Positions 19,266 to 29,780 of a stretch of 64,000 bases of DNA are shown piece by piece (within the stretch, counting starts at the first letter, position 1; each line of letters starts with the position of its first letter). A model generated the notes under the pieces. The model had not been told where the DNA came from, ran no database searches, and saw only the letters and a program-made list of their open reading frames with translations. Origin of the DNA: Abiotrophia sp. HMSC24B09 (GTDB lineage: Bacteria; Bacillota; Bacilli; Lactobacillales; Aerococcaceae); the NCBI RefSeq assembly GCF_001815865.1, contig NZ_KV822195.1, forward strand, positions 368,996-432,995. Reading direction: 5' to 3'. A program made the position numbers and the translations under genes.

Positions 19266-19291
19266 CCAATATATCATATATGATATATTGG
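19266..19291. repeat. perfect 26-bp palindrome, copy 2
   Basis: A perfect palindrome with a CCAAT/ATTGG outer arm and the same ATATCATATATGATAT core as the one at 1-26. It lies eight bases after the pdhD stop and just before a separate terminator hairpin. Confidence 0.8.
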
Positions 19292-19293
19292 TC

Positions 19294-19321
19294 AGAGCCG
19301 GGGGAATCCTCGGCTCTTTTC
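19294..19321 (+). terminator. terminator of the pdh operon
   Basis: AGAGCCG pairs with CGGCTCT around a 10-base loop, followed by TTTTCTT. Confidence 0.82.
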
Positions 19322-19402
19322 TTAAATGGTTGTGAAAGGGCTTATCTGCTTGGAATAGCGCCTTTTTTATGCAAAAAAGTAGCGGATTCATAGCCTAAAA
19401 GC

Positions 19403-19431
19403 TTGTAATTGATTTGTAATAGATGTATAAT
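19403..19431 (+). promoter_or_regulatory. sigma-A promoter of the LPXTG protein gene
   Basis: TTGTAA and a perfect TATAAT are spaced by 17 bases, 41 bases before the start codon. Confidence 0.82.
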
Positions 19432-19471
19432 GAGTGTAACGAGATTCGAGAATCCACTCAAGGGGGAAACG

Positions 19472-20503
19472 ATGATGAGATCATTCAAAAAAATAATCGC
19501 GACCTTACTATTATTTGCGACTATTCTAGTGCCGTCTTTTGCGGCTCACGCAGAGAGCTTGAACGCTATCTTAAAATACAGTATCTACGATTTATATAGT
19601 GGACAGTTTATTCAAGAAGTTAACTTCTTGACCCATTCATCTAAAGATGCTTCCATCATTCAAACGGTGGAGTGGTTTAATGAACGGGGCATTATGATGG
19701 ACCCAAAACGCTTCAACCTCAAGGTATCCAGTTATTTAACAGAATACTCAACTTCTAAAGGTAACCTGTCAGCCTATACAGCAGATATTATGGTTTACAC
19801 AACAGAAGCTGAAGTTCTGAAGAACTTGGGGATTAAGGCTGAGACAGAACCGGGTGTTCGCAATGTCATTGAATTGCCTCTTTATGAGCCAGAACGCCAA
19901 ATGCGTGAAGCCTGGGAAAATGCGAACAATTCTGTACCAACAGCTATTACTCCAAATGCTCCAGCTCTTGAAACAAGTAGTGAGAGTAGTGCAGCACCTA
20001 GTGCTAACACCACGACTCCTAGCCAAAATAGTGCCTCTAGCACTAGTCAAGCCGGCACTAATGAAATTAACAAGCCTGTAGCGGTTGATAAAGCAAGTAG
20101 CAACGAAACAAGTGCTAAGCCAAATGAAAATAGCCGCGGCAATACGACAAGCCAAAATCCTACCTCAAGTGTTGCATCGACAGCAAAACCTGATGAAAGC
20201 AACAAACCAGCTAACAATCAGAATGCGACTGATAATAAAGTAGCAGCTAATCAACAAAATAATAATGCTAATCAAGCTGCTAACAAGCCGGCTGCCAATA
20301 ATCAACAGGTAACAGTTAATAAAACAGCAAACAATAACAGCCAGTCTGAATCCCGCTCAGAAGCTTCTCAAGCACCTGTTGTTCAGAAGAAAGCCTTACC
20401 TAAGACAGGGGAAGAATCCAACTTTGGTTGGTTACTAGCTCTAGTCTTGGTAATTGCTGGTGTAGCTCTTCTGTTCGGTTACAAGAAAACACGAAAGCAA
20501 TAG
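19472..20503 (+). CDS. LPXTG-anchored cell-surface protein of unknown function
   Basis: Secreted wall protein (343 aa). It has a signal peptide (MMRSFKK, hydrophobic core, cleavage probably after AHA near 27), a unique domain at about 28-150 that I do not recognise (ILKYSIYDLYSGQF and a Y/E-rich tail), a low-complexity Asn/Ser/Thr/Ala/Gln linker (about 165-300) and a C-terminal sorting signal LPKTG (309-313), hydrophobic helix and KKTRKQ. Sortase A would attach it to peptidoglycan. The linker probably spans the wall and exposes the N-terminal domain. The ATG pair at 19472/19475 follows AGGGGG. It is monocistronic with its own promoter and terminator. Confidence 0.85.
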   Translation: MMRSFKKIIATLLLFATILVPSFAAHAESLNAILKYSIYDLYSGQFIQEVNFLTHSSKDASIIQTVEWFNERGIMMDPKRFNLKVSSYLTEYSTSKGNLSAYTADIMVYTTEAEVLKNLGIKAETEPGVRNVIELPLYEPERQMREAWENANNSVPTAITPNAPALETSSESSAAPSANTTTPSQNSASSTSQAGTNEINKPVAVDKASSNETSAKPNENSRGNTTSQNPTSSVASTAKPDESNKPANNQNATDNKVAANQQNNNANQAANKPAANNQQVTVNKTANNNSQSESRSEASQAPVVQKKALPKTGEESNFGWLLALVLVIAGVALLFGYKKTRKQ

Positions 20504-20507
20504 AAAG

Positions 20508-20533
20508 AAAGCTCCCTTTTTAGGGGGCTTTTT
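20508..20533 (+). terminator. terminator after the LPXTG gene
   Basis: AAAGCTCCC can pair with GGGGGCTTT around TTTTTA, followed by T bases. Confidence 0.75.
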
Positions 20534-20543
20534 CACTTATTTA

Positions 20544-20572
20544 ATTGACACTGGCTGGCTTTAAGGGTATAC
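20544..20572 (+). promoter_or_regulatory. sigma-A promoter of the pyr operon
   Basis: Consensus TTGACA and TATACT with 17-base spacing, about 110 bases upstream of pyrR, leaving room for the leader RNA. Confidence 0.88.
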
Positions 20573-20605
20573 TAGTAGCAATTTAGGGGCAAAATCCGAA
20601 TTTTT

Positions 20606-20690
20606 AAGGAAATCCCGTGAGGTTTCCAAGGTGCTCAGGCCAGCTTAGACTTGGCCATGTCGACGATTTTGTCTAGATGGAGAAGTGACT
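20606..20690 (+). promoter_or_regulatory. PyrR-binding leader upstream of pyrR
   Basis: AATCCCGTGAGGTT (20611-20624) matches the PyrR RNA consensus ARUCCNGNGAGGYU at all positions and sits in a GGAAA/TTTCC hairpin. It is followed by a GGCCAG/CTTGGCC hairpin and a short T-rich stretch, the expected terminator side of an attenuator, though that hairpin is weak. UMP-loaded PyrR bound here should lower expression. Confidence 0.78.
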
Positions 20691-21215
20691 ATGAAACGAC
20701 GTGTTTTATTTGATGCTAGCCAAATCAATCGCATGCTGACCCGCATGGCTCATGAAATCAATGAGCGGACCGATATTCATCAAGTGGTCTTGGTTGGTAT
20801 TAAGACTCGAGGGGCTAATCTGGCGGATCGCCTACAGGTAAAGTTAGCCGCCATCACCCAGGTTCAAGTGGGTGTAGAACACATCGATATTCAATTCTAT
20901 CGGGATGATTTGGTTAAGAATCATGCTGATCCACAAATAAAACATCTTTCTTTTACTCACAATTTAACTGACAAGACTGTGGTCATTGTTGATGATGTCC
21001 TCTATACAGGCCGTACTGTGCGTGCCGCTATGGATGCCATCCTCGACGTTAGCCGTCCCCAGGTCATTCGTTTGGCCATTATGGTGGACCGCGGCCACCG
21101 CGAGCTTCCCATTCGGGCAGACTTTATTGGTAAGAACATTCCCACTGCGCAAGAGGAGAATGTCCATGTCTGTTTGCAAGAAGTGGATGGGACTGAAGAA
21201 ATTCTACTCACTTAA
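20691..21215 (+). CDS. pyrR: bifunctional pyr operon regulator / uracil phosphoribosyltransferase
   Basis: RNA-binding attenuator protein (174 aa) that senses UMP and also has weak UPRTase activity. It has the PRPP-binding loop VVIVDDVLYTGRTVRAA and the FYRDDL segment of PyrR. ATG 20691 is preferred to GTG 20685, which falls in the ribosome binding region (GGAGAAG). Matching PyrR RNA sites lie both before this gene and before pyrB. Confidence 0.95.
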   Translation: MKRRVLFDASQINRMLTRMAHEINERTDIHQVVLVGIKTRGANLADRLQVKLAAITQVQVGVEHIDIQFYRDDLVKNHADPQIKHLSFTHNLTDKTVVIVDDVLYTGRTVRAAMDAILDVSRPQVIRLAIMVDRGHRELPIRADFIGKNIPTAQEENVHVCLQEVDGTEEILLT

Positions 21216-21233
21216 GATTTGACTTTTTAAGCT

Positions 21234-21338
21234 AGTCCAGAGAGGCTATCAAGAGGAAAACTTAAGGGTCTTGTTAGGCGATAATAAGACGCTCATAAGT
21301 CAACCACCTGATAGCTCGGACTATTAGGTGGTTTTTTC
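21234..21338 (+). promoter_or_regulatory. PyrR attenuator between pyrR and pyrB
   Basis: AGTCCAGAGAGGCT (21234-21247) is the textbook PyrR recognition sequence. Downstream, AACCACCT (21302-21309) pairs with AGGTGGTT (21326-21333), with an inner ATAG/CTAT stem, and TTTTTT follows: a clear attenuation terminator. This second site lets PyrR control pyrB onward separately from itself. Confidence 0.92.
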
Positions 21339-21371
21339 TTATAGTTTGATAGCATGATAAGGAGGAGACGT

Positions 21372-22253
21372 ATGCGAAACTTAGTAAAGATGTCAGATTT
21401 AAGCAATGAGGAGGTCTATGGCCTGATTGAGAGAGCCTTAGAGCTCAAGGCAGGAGCCAGTCCCATTCATCGGCCGGATTTAATTGCCGCCAATCTTTTC
21501 TTCGAAAACTCAACGCGGACCAAGCACAGTTTTGAGGTGGCTCAAATGAAGTTAGGCTTGCAGGTCCTGAATTTTGATGCGTCTACATCCTCTCTTAACA
21601 AGGGTGAGACCCTCTATGATACCTGTAAGACGCTTGAAGCGATTGGCTGCAACATCTTGGTCATTCGCCATAGCCAAGAAGCTTACTATCAGGAACTAGA
21701 AGGCTTGGCCATTCCGGTCATCAGTGGCGGCGATGGCAGTGGGGAACATCCTAGCCAGTGCTTGCTGGATTTGATGACCCTCTATGAAGAATTTGGTCCT
21801 ATAGAAGGGCTGGAGCTAGTGATAGCAGGTGATATCAAGAATTCGCGGGTGGCCCGAAGCAACTATCACATGCTGACCCGATTGGGGGCCAAGGTTCAAT
21901 TTGTGGGACCTCAAGTCTTTGCAGACCCGACCTTGGGGCAAATGGTCGACTTCGACCAGGTCATTGGCCATGTTGATGCCTGCATGCTATTACGCGTCCA
22001 ATTTGAACGCCATCAGGAGCAAGTGGCCTTAAGCCAGGCCGACTATCATGCCCGTTATGGCCTAACGCCAGCTCGCTACCGAGCCCTCAAGCCACAGGCC
22101 ATTGTCATGCATCCAGCACCAGTCAACCGGGACATGGAGATTGCCTCTGAGTTGGTGGAAGCTCCTCAATCTCGCATTTTCACCCAGATGACCAATGGCC
22201 GTTATATGCGCCAAGCCATTCTGGAGAAAACAATTGCCGATAACGCCCTCTAA
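21372..22253 (+). CDS. pyrB: aspartate carbamoyltransferase catalytic subunit
   Basis: Second pyrimidine step: carbamoyl phosphate plus aspartate to carbamoyl aspartate. The protein (293 aa) has the carbamoyl-phosphate motif [12 protein letters not shown], the HPSQCLLD block and MHPAPVNRD near the C-terminus. ATG 21372 has AAGGAGGAG upstream; the longer frame from 21354 would swallow it. There is no regulatory subunit pyrI, as usual in Gram-positives. Confidence 0.95.
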   Translation: MRNLVKMSDLSNEEVYGLIERALELKAGASPIHRPDLIAANLFFENSTRTKHSFEVAQMKLGLQVLNFDASTSSLNKGETLYDTCKTLEAIGCNILVIRHSQEAYYQELEGLAIPVISGGDGSGEHPSQCLLDLMTLYEEFGPIEGLELVIAGDIKNSRVARSNYHMLTRLGAKVQFVGPQVFADPTLGQMVDFDQVIGHVDACMLLRVQFERHQEQVALSQADYHARYGLTPARYRALKPQAIVMHPAPVNRDMEIASELVEAPQSRIFTQMTNGRYMRQAILEKTIADNAL

Positions 22254-22276
22254 CAAGATAGAAAGGAAGTCACATC

Positions 22277-23554
22277 ATGCTATTACTCAAAAATGGTCGT
22301 CGTCTGGTCAAGGGGCATTTAGAGCCTGTCGAAATTCTGATTGATGGGGATAAGATTTTAGCCATGGACAAGGAGCTCAATGCCAGTGCGGATCAAACAT
22401 TTGACCTTAAAAGTAAACTCCTAGCACCGGGCTTTATTGATGTCCATGTCCACTGGCGGGAACCAGGATTTGAATACAAGGAAAATATCTACCATGCTTC
22501 CAGAGCGGCTGCACGCGGTGGCTTCACTACGGCTATGCCCATGCCCAACCTCAATCCAGTTCCCGATTCCTATGACCACCTTAAGCCCCAGCTAGACATT
22601 ATTGCACGCGAATCGGTTATTCGGGCTATTCCTTACGGTGCCATTACCAAAGGGGAGCTAGGGGAGGACTATGCTCAGTTTGACGAGTTAGCTCAACATG
22701 TTTTTGCCTTCAGTGATGATGGGCGTGGGGTCCAAAATGCTAATATGATGTATGAATCCATGTGTGTTGCCGCCCGCCTCAACAAAGCCATTGTGGCCCA
22801 TTGCGAGGACAATTCCCTAATTCGGGGTGGCTGTATGCACTGTGGCTGTCGCAGTCGGGAACTAGGTCTGCCAGGTATTCCATCTGTATGCGAATCGGTT
22901 CAGATTGCCCGCGACATTCTCCTAGCTGAAGCGGCAGGCTGTCACTATCATGTCTGCCATGTGTCGACCAAGGAATCCGTTCGCCTGGTTCGTGAGGCAA
23001 AGGCCAACGGTATTAAGGTGACTTGTGAAGTCTGCCCCCATCATTTACTGAGTGACGAGGGTAATATTCCCCACAACCATGGCTTCTGGAAAATGAATCC
23101 ACCCCTGCGAGCAGCGGAGGATCGCCGAGCATTAATTGCTGGACTCTTAGATGGTACCATCGATATTATCGCCACTGACCATGCGCCTCATGCTCTGTCA
23201 GAAAAAGACCTGCCAATGCAGGAGGCGGCCTTTGGTATTGTAGGGTCTGAGACAGCCTTTAGCCAGCTCTATACCCACTTTGTCAAGCCAGGCATTATGT
23301 CCCTAGATTTTCTCTTGGACAAGATGTCGACTAATGTGGCTAAAATTTTTGACCTACCTTATGGAACCCTAGCCGTCGGGCAGCCTGCTGATCTAGTCGT
23401 TATCGATTTAGACAAGGTAGCAAGTATCCAACCTGAGAATTTCTTGTCCAAAGGGCGTAACACGCCATACGCCGGTCAAGAAGTCTATGGCTGGCCTATC
23501 CTGACTATTAGCCAAGGCCGCATCGCCTATCAAGATGCCACATTTTTTGCCTAA
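22277..23554 (+). CDS. pyrC: dihydroorotase
   Basis: Cyclises carbamoyl aspartate to dihydroorotate. The protein (425 aa, class I type) has the zinc motif DVHVHWREPG, HCEDN, the H-bearing CHVSTKES, and ATDHAPH with the catalytic aspartate. GAAAGGAAG is the ribosome binding site. Spacing to pyrB is 23 bases. Confidence 0.95.
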   Translation: MLLLKNGRRLVKGHLEPVEILIDGDKILAMDKELNASADQTFDLKSKLLAPGFIDVHVHWREPGFEYKENIYHASRAAARGGFTTAMPMPNLNPVPDSYDHLKPQLDIIARESVIRAIPYGAITKGELGEDYAQFDELAQHVFAFSDDGRGVQNANMMYESMCVAARLNKAIVAHCEDNSLIRGGCMHCGCRSRELGLPGIPSVCESVQIARDILLAEAAGCHYHVCHVSTKESVRLVREAKANGIKVTCEVCPHHLLSDEGNIPHNHGFWKMNPPLRAAEDRRALIAGLLDGTIDIIATDHAPHALSEKDLPMQEAAFGIVGSETAFSQLYTHFVKPGIMSLDFLLDKMSTNVAKIFDLPYGTLAVGQPADLVVIDLDKVASIQPENFLSKGRNTPYAGQEVYGWPILTISQGRIAYQDATFFA

Positions 23555-23581
23555 GAGCTTAGTAAGACAAGGAGCGAGCAT

Positions 23582-24682
23582 ATGTATAGATATGATAAAC
23601 AGCTGATTCTAGAAGATGGAACCATCTACAAGGGCTATGGCTTTGGTGCTGACCGGGCTATGTTAGGGGAAGTCGTCTTCAATACCGCCATGACCGGCTA
23701 CCAAGAAACACTATCAGACCCTTCCTATAACGGTCAAATTGTCATCTTTACCTATCCCTTAATTGGTAATTATGGCATTAACCGAGATGACTTTGAGACC
23801 ATTAATCCCTCTATCAAGGGCCTAGTAGTCCGAGAAGTTTGTCAAAAGCCTTCCAACTTCCGTAGCCAAATGTCCTTAGATCAAGCGCTCAAAGAACTAG
23901 ATATCCCAGGAATTTGGGGCATTGATACCCGCAGTCTGACACGAAAGATTCGTCAATATGGGACGATTAAGGGGATTATTACTGACTTATCCGAAGATTC
24001 AGCACAAGTGCTAGAAAAACTTAGAGAGACTGAACTGGCTAGGGACCAAATTGCCCAAGTGTCGACTTCTAAGGCCTTCCTGTCGTCAGGAACGGGCTAT
24101 CGAGTAGTTCTGGTTGATTTAGGCATGAAGTCAGGTATTCTGCGTGAGCTTAATGAGCGTAACTGCGACATTGTCGTGGTGCCTCATAATATTAGCGCTC
24201 AGGAAGTTTTACGGCTTCAACCTGATGGCGTCATGCTCTCTAATGGACCTGGCGACCCTGAGGATGTGCCAGAGACTATTGCCATGATTGGCCAAATCAT
24301 GGACAAGCTACCAATTTTTGGTATTTGCATGGGTCATCAACTGATTAGTTTGGCAGCAGGAGCCAAGACCTATAAGCTCAAATTTGGCCATCGTGGGGCC
24401 AACCATCCAGTCAAAAATCTATTGACAGGCAAGGTAGACTTGACTTCGCAAAACCATGGTTACAGTGTAGATATTGACTCATTGGCAGATACAGACCTAG
24501 AATTAACTCATTTATCAGTCAATGACTCCACCTGCGAAGGCGTTCGACATAAATTCTACCCAGTTTTCTCAGTTCAATATCATCCCGAAGCATCGCCAGG
24601 GCCACATGATCCTAATTATCTCTTTGATCAGTTTATTGAAAATATGAAAGCCTTCCAAGCTCAGTCTCGTCACCACAAGTAA
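23582..24682 (+). CDS. carA: carbamoyl-phosphate synthase small chain
   Basis: Glutamine amidotransferase subunit (366 aa) that supplies ammonia to the large chain. It has the N-terminal CPSase small domain (GEVVFNTAMTGYQETLSDPS) and a class I glutaminase domain with nucleophile C249 in GICMGHQ and the catalytic His/Glu in QYHPEASPGPHD. It lies inside the pyr operon, so this copy (pyrAA) serves pyrimidine synthesis. Confidence 0.95.
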   Translation: MYRYDKQLILEDGTIYKGYGFGADRAMLGEVVFNTAMTGYQETLSDPSYNGQIVIFTYPLIGNYGINRDDFETINPSIKGLVVREVCQKPSNFRSQMSLDQALKELDIPGIWGIDTRSLTRKIRQYGTIKGIITDLSEDSAQVLEKLRETELARDQIAQVSTSKAFLSSGTGYRVVLVDLGMKSGILRELNERNCDIVVVPHNISAQEVLRLQPDGVMLSNGPGDPEDVPETIAMIGQIMDKLPIFGICMGHQLISLAAGAKTYKLKFGHRGANHPVKNLLTGKVDLTSQNHGYSVDIDSLADTDLELTHLSVNDSTCEGVRHKFYPVFSVQYHPEASPGPHDPNYLFDQFIENMKAFQAQSRHHK

Positions 24683-24694
24683 AGGAGTCGAATT

Positions 24695-27600
24695 ATGCCA
24701 AAACGTCAAGATATTCAAACAATTCTGGTTATTGGGTCGGGTCCCATTACAATTGGGCAGGCTGCAGAATTCGATTATGCCGGGACTCAGGCTTGCCTAT
24801 CCTTGAAGGAAGAGGGCTACCAAGTTATCCTAGTTAACTCCAATCCGGCCACCATTATGACCGACCGTCAGATTGCCGACAAGGTTTATATGGAGCCACT
24901 CACATTAGAATTTGTCAGCAAAATCATCCGTAAGGAACGACCAGATGCCTTGCTGCCAACCCTCGGCGGCCAAGTTGGGCTTAACCTAGCCGTTCAATTG
25001 CATCGCCAGGGAGTCTTGGACCAATACGGTGTCGAATTACTAGGCACCAAACTAGCCTCTATCGAACAAGCGGAAGACCGCCAGCTCTTCCGTCAGCTCA
25101 TGCAGGAATTGGGAGAGCCGGTGCCTGAATCAGAAATTGTTACCAACTTAGATCAAGCTCGAGATTTTGTAGCGCAAATTGGCTATCCAGTCATTGTCCG
25201 TCCAGCCTTTACCATGGGGGGGACAGGTGGTGGTATTTGTTATAACGACCAGGATTTAGATGAAATAGTTTCTTCAGGTCTCCATTATTCGCCCGTAACC
25301 CAATGTTTGCTAGAAAAATCCATCGCAGGTTACAAGGAAATCGAGTATGAAGTCATGCGTGATGCCAATGATACTGCCATTGTCGTCTGCAACATGGAAA
25401 ACATTGACCCCGTAGGGATTCATACCGGGGATTCAGTCGTGGTGGCCCCATCGCAAACTCTGACTGACCGCGAGTATCACATGTTGCGCGATGTGTCCCT
25501 TAAGATTATTCGCGCCCTCAAGATAGAAGGGGGCTGTAATGTCCAATTAGCCTTGGACCCAGATTCCTTTAACTACTATATCATTGAAGTGAACCCGCGC
25601 GTGTCCCGCTCTTCGGCCTTAGCGTCTAAGGCGACTGGTTACCCAATTGCTAAGATTGCCGCTAAAATTGCGGTCGGCTTAAGACTTGATGAAATCCTAA
25701 ATCCTGTCACCCAGAATTCTTATGCCTGCTTCGAACCCAGCCTAGACTATGTGGTCAGCAAGATTCCACGTTTCCCTTTTGATAAATTCGAACGTGCCGA
25801 CCGTAAGTTAGGCACTCAAATGAAGGCAACGGGTGAGGTTATGGCCATGGGGCGGACCTATGAGGAATCTTTACTGAAGGCCATCCGCTCACTTGAATAC
25901 GGCGTCCACCATTTGGGCCTGCCTAATGGTGATAGCTTTAGTTTGGAAGAAATCATGGAAAAGGTCCAAGCTGCTAGCGATGAACGTCTCTTCTTTATTG
26001 GCGAAGCCCTGAGACGAGGCGTCAGCATTGATCAGATTCATGACATGACCAAAATAGACCGCTTTTTCCTTGATAAGATGCAACATATTATTGATTTGGA
26101 ACATGAGCTAAAGGCCCATCCGCATGACCTCAATCTCTTAGCTTATGCCAAACGATATGGTTTCTCTGACAAAATCATTGCCCACCGTTGGCAGACTACT
26201 GAGGCAGCAGTTTATCAGTTACGTCAAGAAGCTGGCATCACACCTGTCTTCAAGATGGTGGATACCTGTGCGGCAGAATTCGAGTCTTCAACCCCTTATT
26301 TCTATTCCAGCTATGAGGCAGAGAATGAATCTATCGTGACGGACAAACCTAAAATCGTGGTGCTGGGTTCTGGTCCGATTCGTATCGGGCAAGGGGTGGA
26401 ATTTGATTACGCGACTGTCCATGCTGTTCTAGCTATTAAGGCAGCAGGTTACGAAGCCATTATTATCAACAACAACCCAGAAACCGTCTCAACCGACTTC
26501 ACCATTTCTGACAAACTCTACTTTGAACCGCTAACTGAAGAAGATGTCATGGCTATCTTGAATCACGAGCAGCCTTTGGGTGTGGTCGTGCAATTTGGCG
26601 GTCAGACGGCCATTAACCTAGCCGATAAACTACAAAGACATGGGGTCAAAATCCTTGGAACTAGTCTGGAAGAAATTGACAAGGCTGAAAACCGCGATAA
26701 GTTTGAGCAACTCTTGCATGAATTAGGTATTCCACAACCTTTAGGTAAGACAGCCTCAGATACGGAAACAGCCGTTGCTAATGCGGCGTCCATTGGCTAT
26801 CCAGTCTTAGTACGACCTTCCTATGTCTTGGGCGGTCGCGCCATGGAAATCGTCTATGAAGAAGCTGATTTACGACGCTATATGGAAACAGCCGTGCGGG
26901 TGTCACCAGAACATCCTGTCCTAACAGACCGTTATCTCATCGGTCAAGAAATCGAAGTCGATGCCATTTGTGATGGTCAAACCGTGGTTATTCCAGGCAT
27001 TATGGAACATATTGAGCGTGCAGGGGTCCATTCAGGTGACTCCATCGCCGTTTACCCACCTCAGACCTTAAGTCAGGCTCAGCAGGAGCAGCTAGTCGAC
27101 TATACCATTCGTCTGGCTAAGGGCCTTAAGATCGTGGGCTTACTTAATATCCAGTATGTACTTAGCAAGGGCGAACTCTACGTCTTGGAAGTGAACCCGC
27201 GCAGTTCACGCACTGTCCCATTCCTCAGCAAGATTACAGGCGTCCCCATGGCACAATTAGCCATGCAAGCTATTTTAGGCCAATCCTTAAGTGACCTAGG
27301 CTACCAGACTGGTTTGCTGCCTGAACCTTCTGCTGTTTACACCAAAGTACCAGTCTTTAGTTTCCAAAAACTCAAGGATGTAGACACCGCCTTAGGGCCT
27401 GAAATGAAGTCAACCGGAGAAGTCATGGGTAGCGACTTAACTCTGGAAAAATCTCTCTACAAAGGGCTAGTAGCCGCCGGTATTCAGGTCAAGGATCAAG
27501 GGACCATACTCTTCACAGTGGCTAACGAAGACAAGGCCGAAGCCTTGGAGTTGGCACGTCGCTTTAGTGATTTGGGCTTCAATCTCTTGGCCACCCCAGG

Positions 27601-27874
27601 CACCGCTGATTACCTAAGTCAGGCAGGACTTAAAGTAGCTTCTGTTGGCAAAATCGGTAGTCAGGATCACAATGTCCTGGATGCCATCTATCAAGGTCAA
27701 GTGGACCTAGTCATTAACACTACTTCTAAGGATAAAGATGTCACCAAGGATGGCTTCAAGATTCGCCGGGTAGCCAGTGAACAAGAAATCGTCTGCTTCA
27801 CCTCTTTAGATACGAGTATGGCCCTCTTGAAGGTTCTAGAATCCACCTCTTTCCATATCACGCCTTTAGCTTAG
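24695..27874 (+). CDS. carB: carbamoyl-phosphate synthase large chain
   Basis: Large subunit (1059 aa) built from two homologous ATP-grasp halves: [17 protein letters not shown] opens the first, [16 protein letters not shown] (about residue 556) the second. An oligomerisation region lies between them, and an MGS-like allosteric domain follows from about 930 ([20 protein letters not shown]). The length is normal. AAAGGAG precedes the ATG, 12 bases after carA. Confidence 0.96.
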   Translation: MPKRQDIQTILVIGSGPITIGQAAEFDYAGTQACLSLKEEGYQVILVNSNPATIMTDRQIADKVYMEPLTLEFVSKIIRKERPDALLPTLGGQVGLNLAVQLHRQGVLDQYGVELLGTKLASIEQAEDRQLFRQLMQELGEPVPESEIVTNLDQARDFVAQIGYPVIVRPAFTMGGTGGGICYNDQDLDEIVSSGLHYSPVTQCLLEKSIAGYKEIEYEVMRDANDTAIVVCNMENIDPVGIHTGDSVVVAPSQTLTDREYHMLRDVSLKIIRALKIEGGCNVQLALDPDSFNYYIIEVNPRVSRSSALASKATGYPIAKIAAKIAVGLRLDEILNPVTQNSYACFEPSLDYVVSKIPRFPFDKFERADRKLGTQMKATGEVMAMGRTYEESLLKAIRSLEYGVHHLGLPNGDSFSLEEIMEKVQAASDERLFFIGEALRRGVSIDQIHDMTKIDRFFLDKMQHIIDLEHELKAHPHDLNLLAYAKRYGFSDKIIAHRWQTTEAAVYQLRQEAGITPVFKMVDTCAAEFESSTPYFYSSYEAENESIVTDKPKIVVLGSGPIRIGQGVEFDYATVHAVLAIKAAGYEAIIINNNPETVSTDFTISDKLYFEPLTEEDVMAILNHEQPLGVVVQFGGQTAINLADKLQRHGVKILGTSLEEIDKAENRDKFEQLLHELGIPQPLGKTASDTETAVANAASIGYPVLVRPSYVLGGRAMEIVYEEADLRRYMETAVRVSPEHPVLTDRYLIGQEIEVDAICDGQTVVIPGIMEHIERAGVHSGDSIAVYPPQTLSQAQQEQLVDYTIRLAKGLKIVGLLNIQYVLSKGELYVLEVNPRSSRTVPFLSKITGVPMAQLAMQAILGQSLSDLGYQTGLLPEPSAVYTKVPVFSFQKLKDVDTALGPEMKSTGEVMGSDLTLEKSLYKGLVAAGIQVKDQGTILFTVANEDKAEALELARRFSDLGFNLLATPGTADYLSQAGLKVASVGKIGSQDHNVLDAIYQGQVDLVINTTSKDKDVTKDGFKIRRVASEQEIVCFTSLDTSMALLKVLESTSFHITPLA

Positions 27875-27900
27875 TCGAACTTGATCCATAAGGAGGAACT

Positions 27901-28614
27901 ATGAATCAAAGATATTCTGGCGATGTCATCGTCGCACTAGACTTCAAAAATTTAGAAGAAACCCTGGCATTTTTAACGCCCTTTAGTGGCCACGACCAGC
28001 TCTATGTTAAGGTTGGAATGGAACTCTATCTACAAAATGGGCCACAAGTCTTATCTGCTCTCAAGGAAAGAGGGCACCGCATCTTCCTTGACCTCAAGCT
28101 ACATGACATTCCCAATACAGTTTATGGAGCAAGCAAGGGTTTGGCCCAGTTCAAAGTGGACATGCTCAATTTTCATGCCGCGGGGGGCAAGGAAATGCTG
28201 GAGGCTGCCAAGCAAGGCTTAATTGATGGAGGCAGCCCTGAAACTTTAGCCATCGCTGTAACCCAGTTAACCTCTACCTCTCAAGAACAAATGCAGGCCG
28301 AACAATTGATTCCAGTAGACCTAGTGACCAGTGTCCGTCATTACGCGCAGTTGACCAAGGAAGCGGGGTTGGATGGAGTCGTTGCCTCGGTTCATGAGGC
28401 AGCCGTTATTCGTGAGGATTGTGGCCAGGACTTTGCCATTGTCACGCCGGGCATACGCTTGATTGGTGGGCCAAGTCAGGATCAAAAGCGCATCGCCACA
28501 CCGGAAGTCGCCCGTCAACTAGGCTCAAGCCATATTGTAGTCGGACGCCCAATTACCCTGGCTAATGACCCGGTCGCCGTATATGATAGCATTTGTCAGA
28601 GCTTTTTGAAGTAA
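27901..28614 (+). CDS. pyrF: orotidine 5'-phosphate decarboxylase
   Basis: Last step of UMP synthesis. The protein (237 aa) has the catalytic [11 protein letters not shown] (Asp-Lys-x-x-Asp array), the phosphate-binding VTPGIR and VVGRPIT. AAGGAGG precedes the ATG. It lies directly after carB: the usual pyrK and pyrD found here in other Firmicutes are absent. Confidence 0.95.
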   Translation: MNQRYSGDVIVALDFKNLEETLAFLTPFSGHDQLYVKVGMELYLQNGPQVLSALKERGHRIFLDLKLHDIPNTVYGASKGLAQFKVDMLNFHAAGGKEMLEAAKQGLIDGGSPETLAIAVTQLTSTSQEQMQAEQLIPVDLVTSVRHYAQLTKEAGLDGVVASVHEAAVIREDCGQDFAIVTPGIRLIGGPSQDQKRIATPEVARQLGSSHIVVGRPITLANDPVAVYDSICQSFLK

Positions 28615-28630
28615 GAATAGGAGGATTTTC

Positions 28631-29251
28631 ATGTCCAGTGCAAAAGAAATTGCCCAGGAATTATTAGCCATTAAAGCTGTCGCCTTACAGCCCCACCAGT
28701 ACTTTACATGGACATCAGGTATTCAATCGCCAATCTACTGTGACAATCGCCTGACCATGTCCTATCCGTCAGTCCGTCGTAAGATTGCCCAGTCTTTAAG
28801 TCTGGTGATTAAGGAACATTATCCTCAGGTCCAAGTAGTAGCGGGGACAGCAACTGCTGGTATTCCCCACGCGGCTTGGGTCAGCGATTTGCTGGATTTG
28901 CCTATGGTTTATGTACGGGACTCTGCTAAAAAGCACGGTAAGACCAACCAGATTGAAGGGCACCTGGAGCCGGGAGCCAAGGTGGTCATAGTGGAAGATT
29001 TGATTTCGACTGGCTTATCCTCGCTTAAGGTGGCTCAAGCCCTAAAAGATGCAGGCTGTCAAGTGCTAGGTGTTGTTGCCATCTTCTCTTATGAGTTGAC
29101 CAAGGCTCAGCAGGCCTTTGCTGAAGCTGGAGTAAGCTACCATACCCTAACCAATTATGACGCCTTAATCGAGGCGGCCCTGGAAGCTCAATATATCGAA
29201 CAAGAAGACGTGGCTTCGCTCCTTGAATGGCGCCACACATTAGGAAATTAA
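28631..29251 (+). CDS. pyrE: orotate phosphoribosyltransferase
   Basis: Joins orotate to PRPP to give OMP. The protein (206 aa) has the PRPP motif [15 protein letters not shown], the flexible catalytic loop region [15 protein letters not shown] and the [15 protein letters not shown] orotate-side segment. It is last in the pyr operon and followed by a terminator. Confidence 0.95.
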   Translation: MSSAKEIAQELLAIKAVALQPHQYFTWTSGIQSPIYCDNRLTMSYPSVRRKIAQSLSLVIKEHYPQVQVVAGTATAGIPHAAWVSDLLDLPMVYVRDSAKKHGKTNQIEGHLEPGAKVVIVEDLISTGLSSLKVAQALKDAGCQVLGVVAIFSYELTKAQQAFAEAGVSYHTLTNYDALIEAALEAQYIEQEDVASLLEWRHTLGN

Positions 29252-29260
29252 ACTTACATA

Positions 29261-29293
29261 AAAAAGTAGGGTTGCAAAGCAACTCTGCTTTTT
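29261..29293 (+). terminator. terminator of the pyr operon
   Basis: AGTAGGGTTGC pairs with GCAACTCTGCT (two G-U type pairs) around AAA, followed by TTTT. An A run lies upstream, so it may work in both directions. Confidence 0.82.
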
Positions 29294-29468
29294 GCTTTGC
29301 CGAGGGGAAACTATATAAAATTCGTATATTAAGCCTTTAATATTCTAGTGACTAGACAAATTGAAGATAAATTATAGTCTGTAAGCGTTGACGATGAAGT
29401 TTACCTTTTATTTTTTGGCCAAAATAGGGTATGATAATAGTTAGAGTGTTTTGAATGGAGGAACGTGT

Positions 29469-29780
29469 ATGACACAGTTTGAATACCCCCTGAACCCGGA
29501 TTGGACGACAGAGGAAATTATCACGGTCGTCGACTTTCTATCAGGGGTAGAGGCGGTCTACCAAAGTGGGGTCAAACTCAATTCTCTGTGGCCACGTTAT
29601 CAAGCATTCAAGCAAATAGTGACCAGTATTGGCGAAGAAAAGCGACTAGATCGAGCTTTCCAGTCAGCTAGTGGTTATTCTATCTACCAGGTCGTTCGGC
29701 AAATGAAGTCTCTCAAGGATTCCTCAGCGAACAACCCCGTAGTGCGTATCAACATAGGAGGTTCAAATGGAAGATTTTAA
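29469..29780 (+). CDS. UPF0223 family protein (YktA-like)
   Basis: Small cytosolic protein of unknown function (103 aa). The core YPLNPDWTTEEIITVVDFL and the Y-x-x-F-K segment match the UPF0223 family. The C-terminal 15 or so residues (NPVVRINIGGSNGRF) extend past the usual family end and overlap the suhB start by 14 bases. ATG 29469 follows GGAGGAACG. The order yktA-suhB is conserved in Firmicutes, but no shared function is proven. Confidence 0.8.
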   Translation: MTQFEYPLNPDWTTEEIITVVDFLSGVEAVYQSGVKLNSLWPRYQAFKQIVTSIGEEKRLDRAFQSASGYSIYQVVRQMKSLKDSSANNPVVRINIGGSNGRF

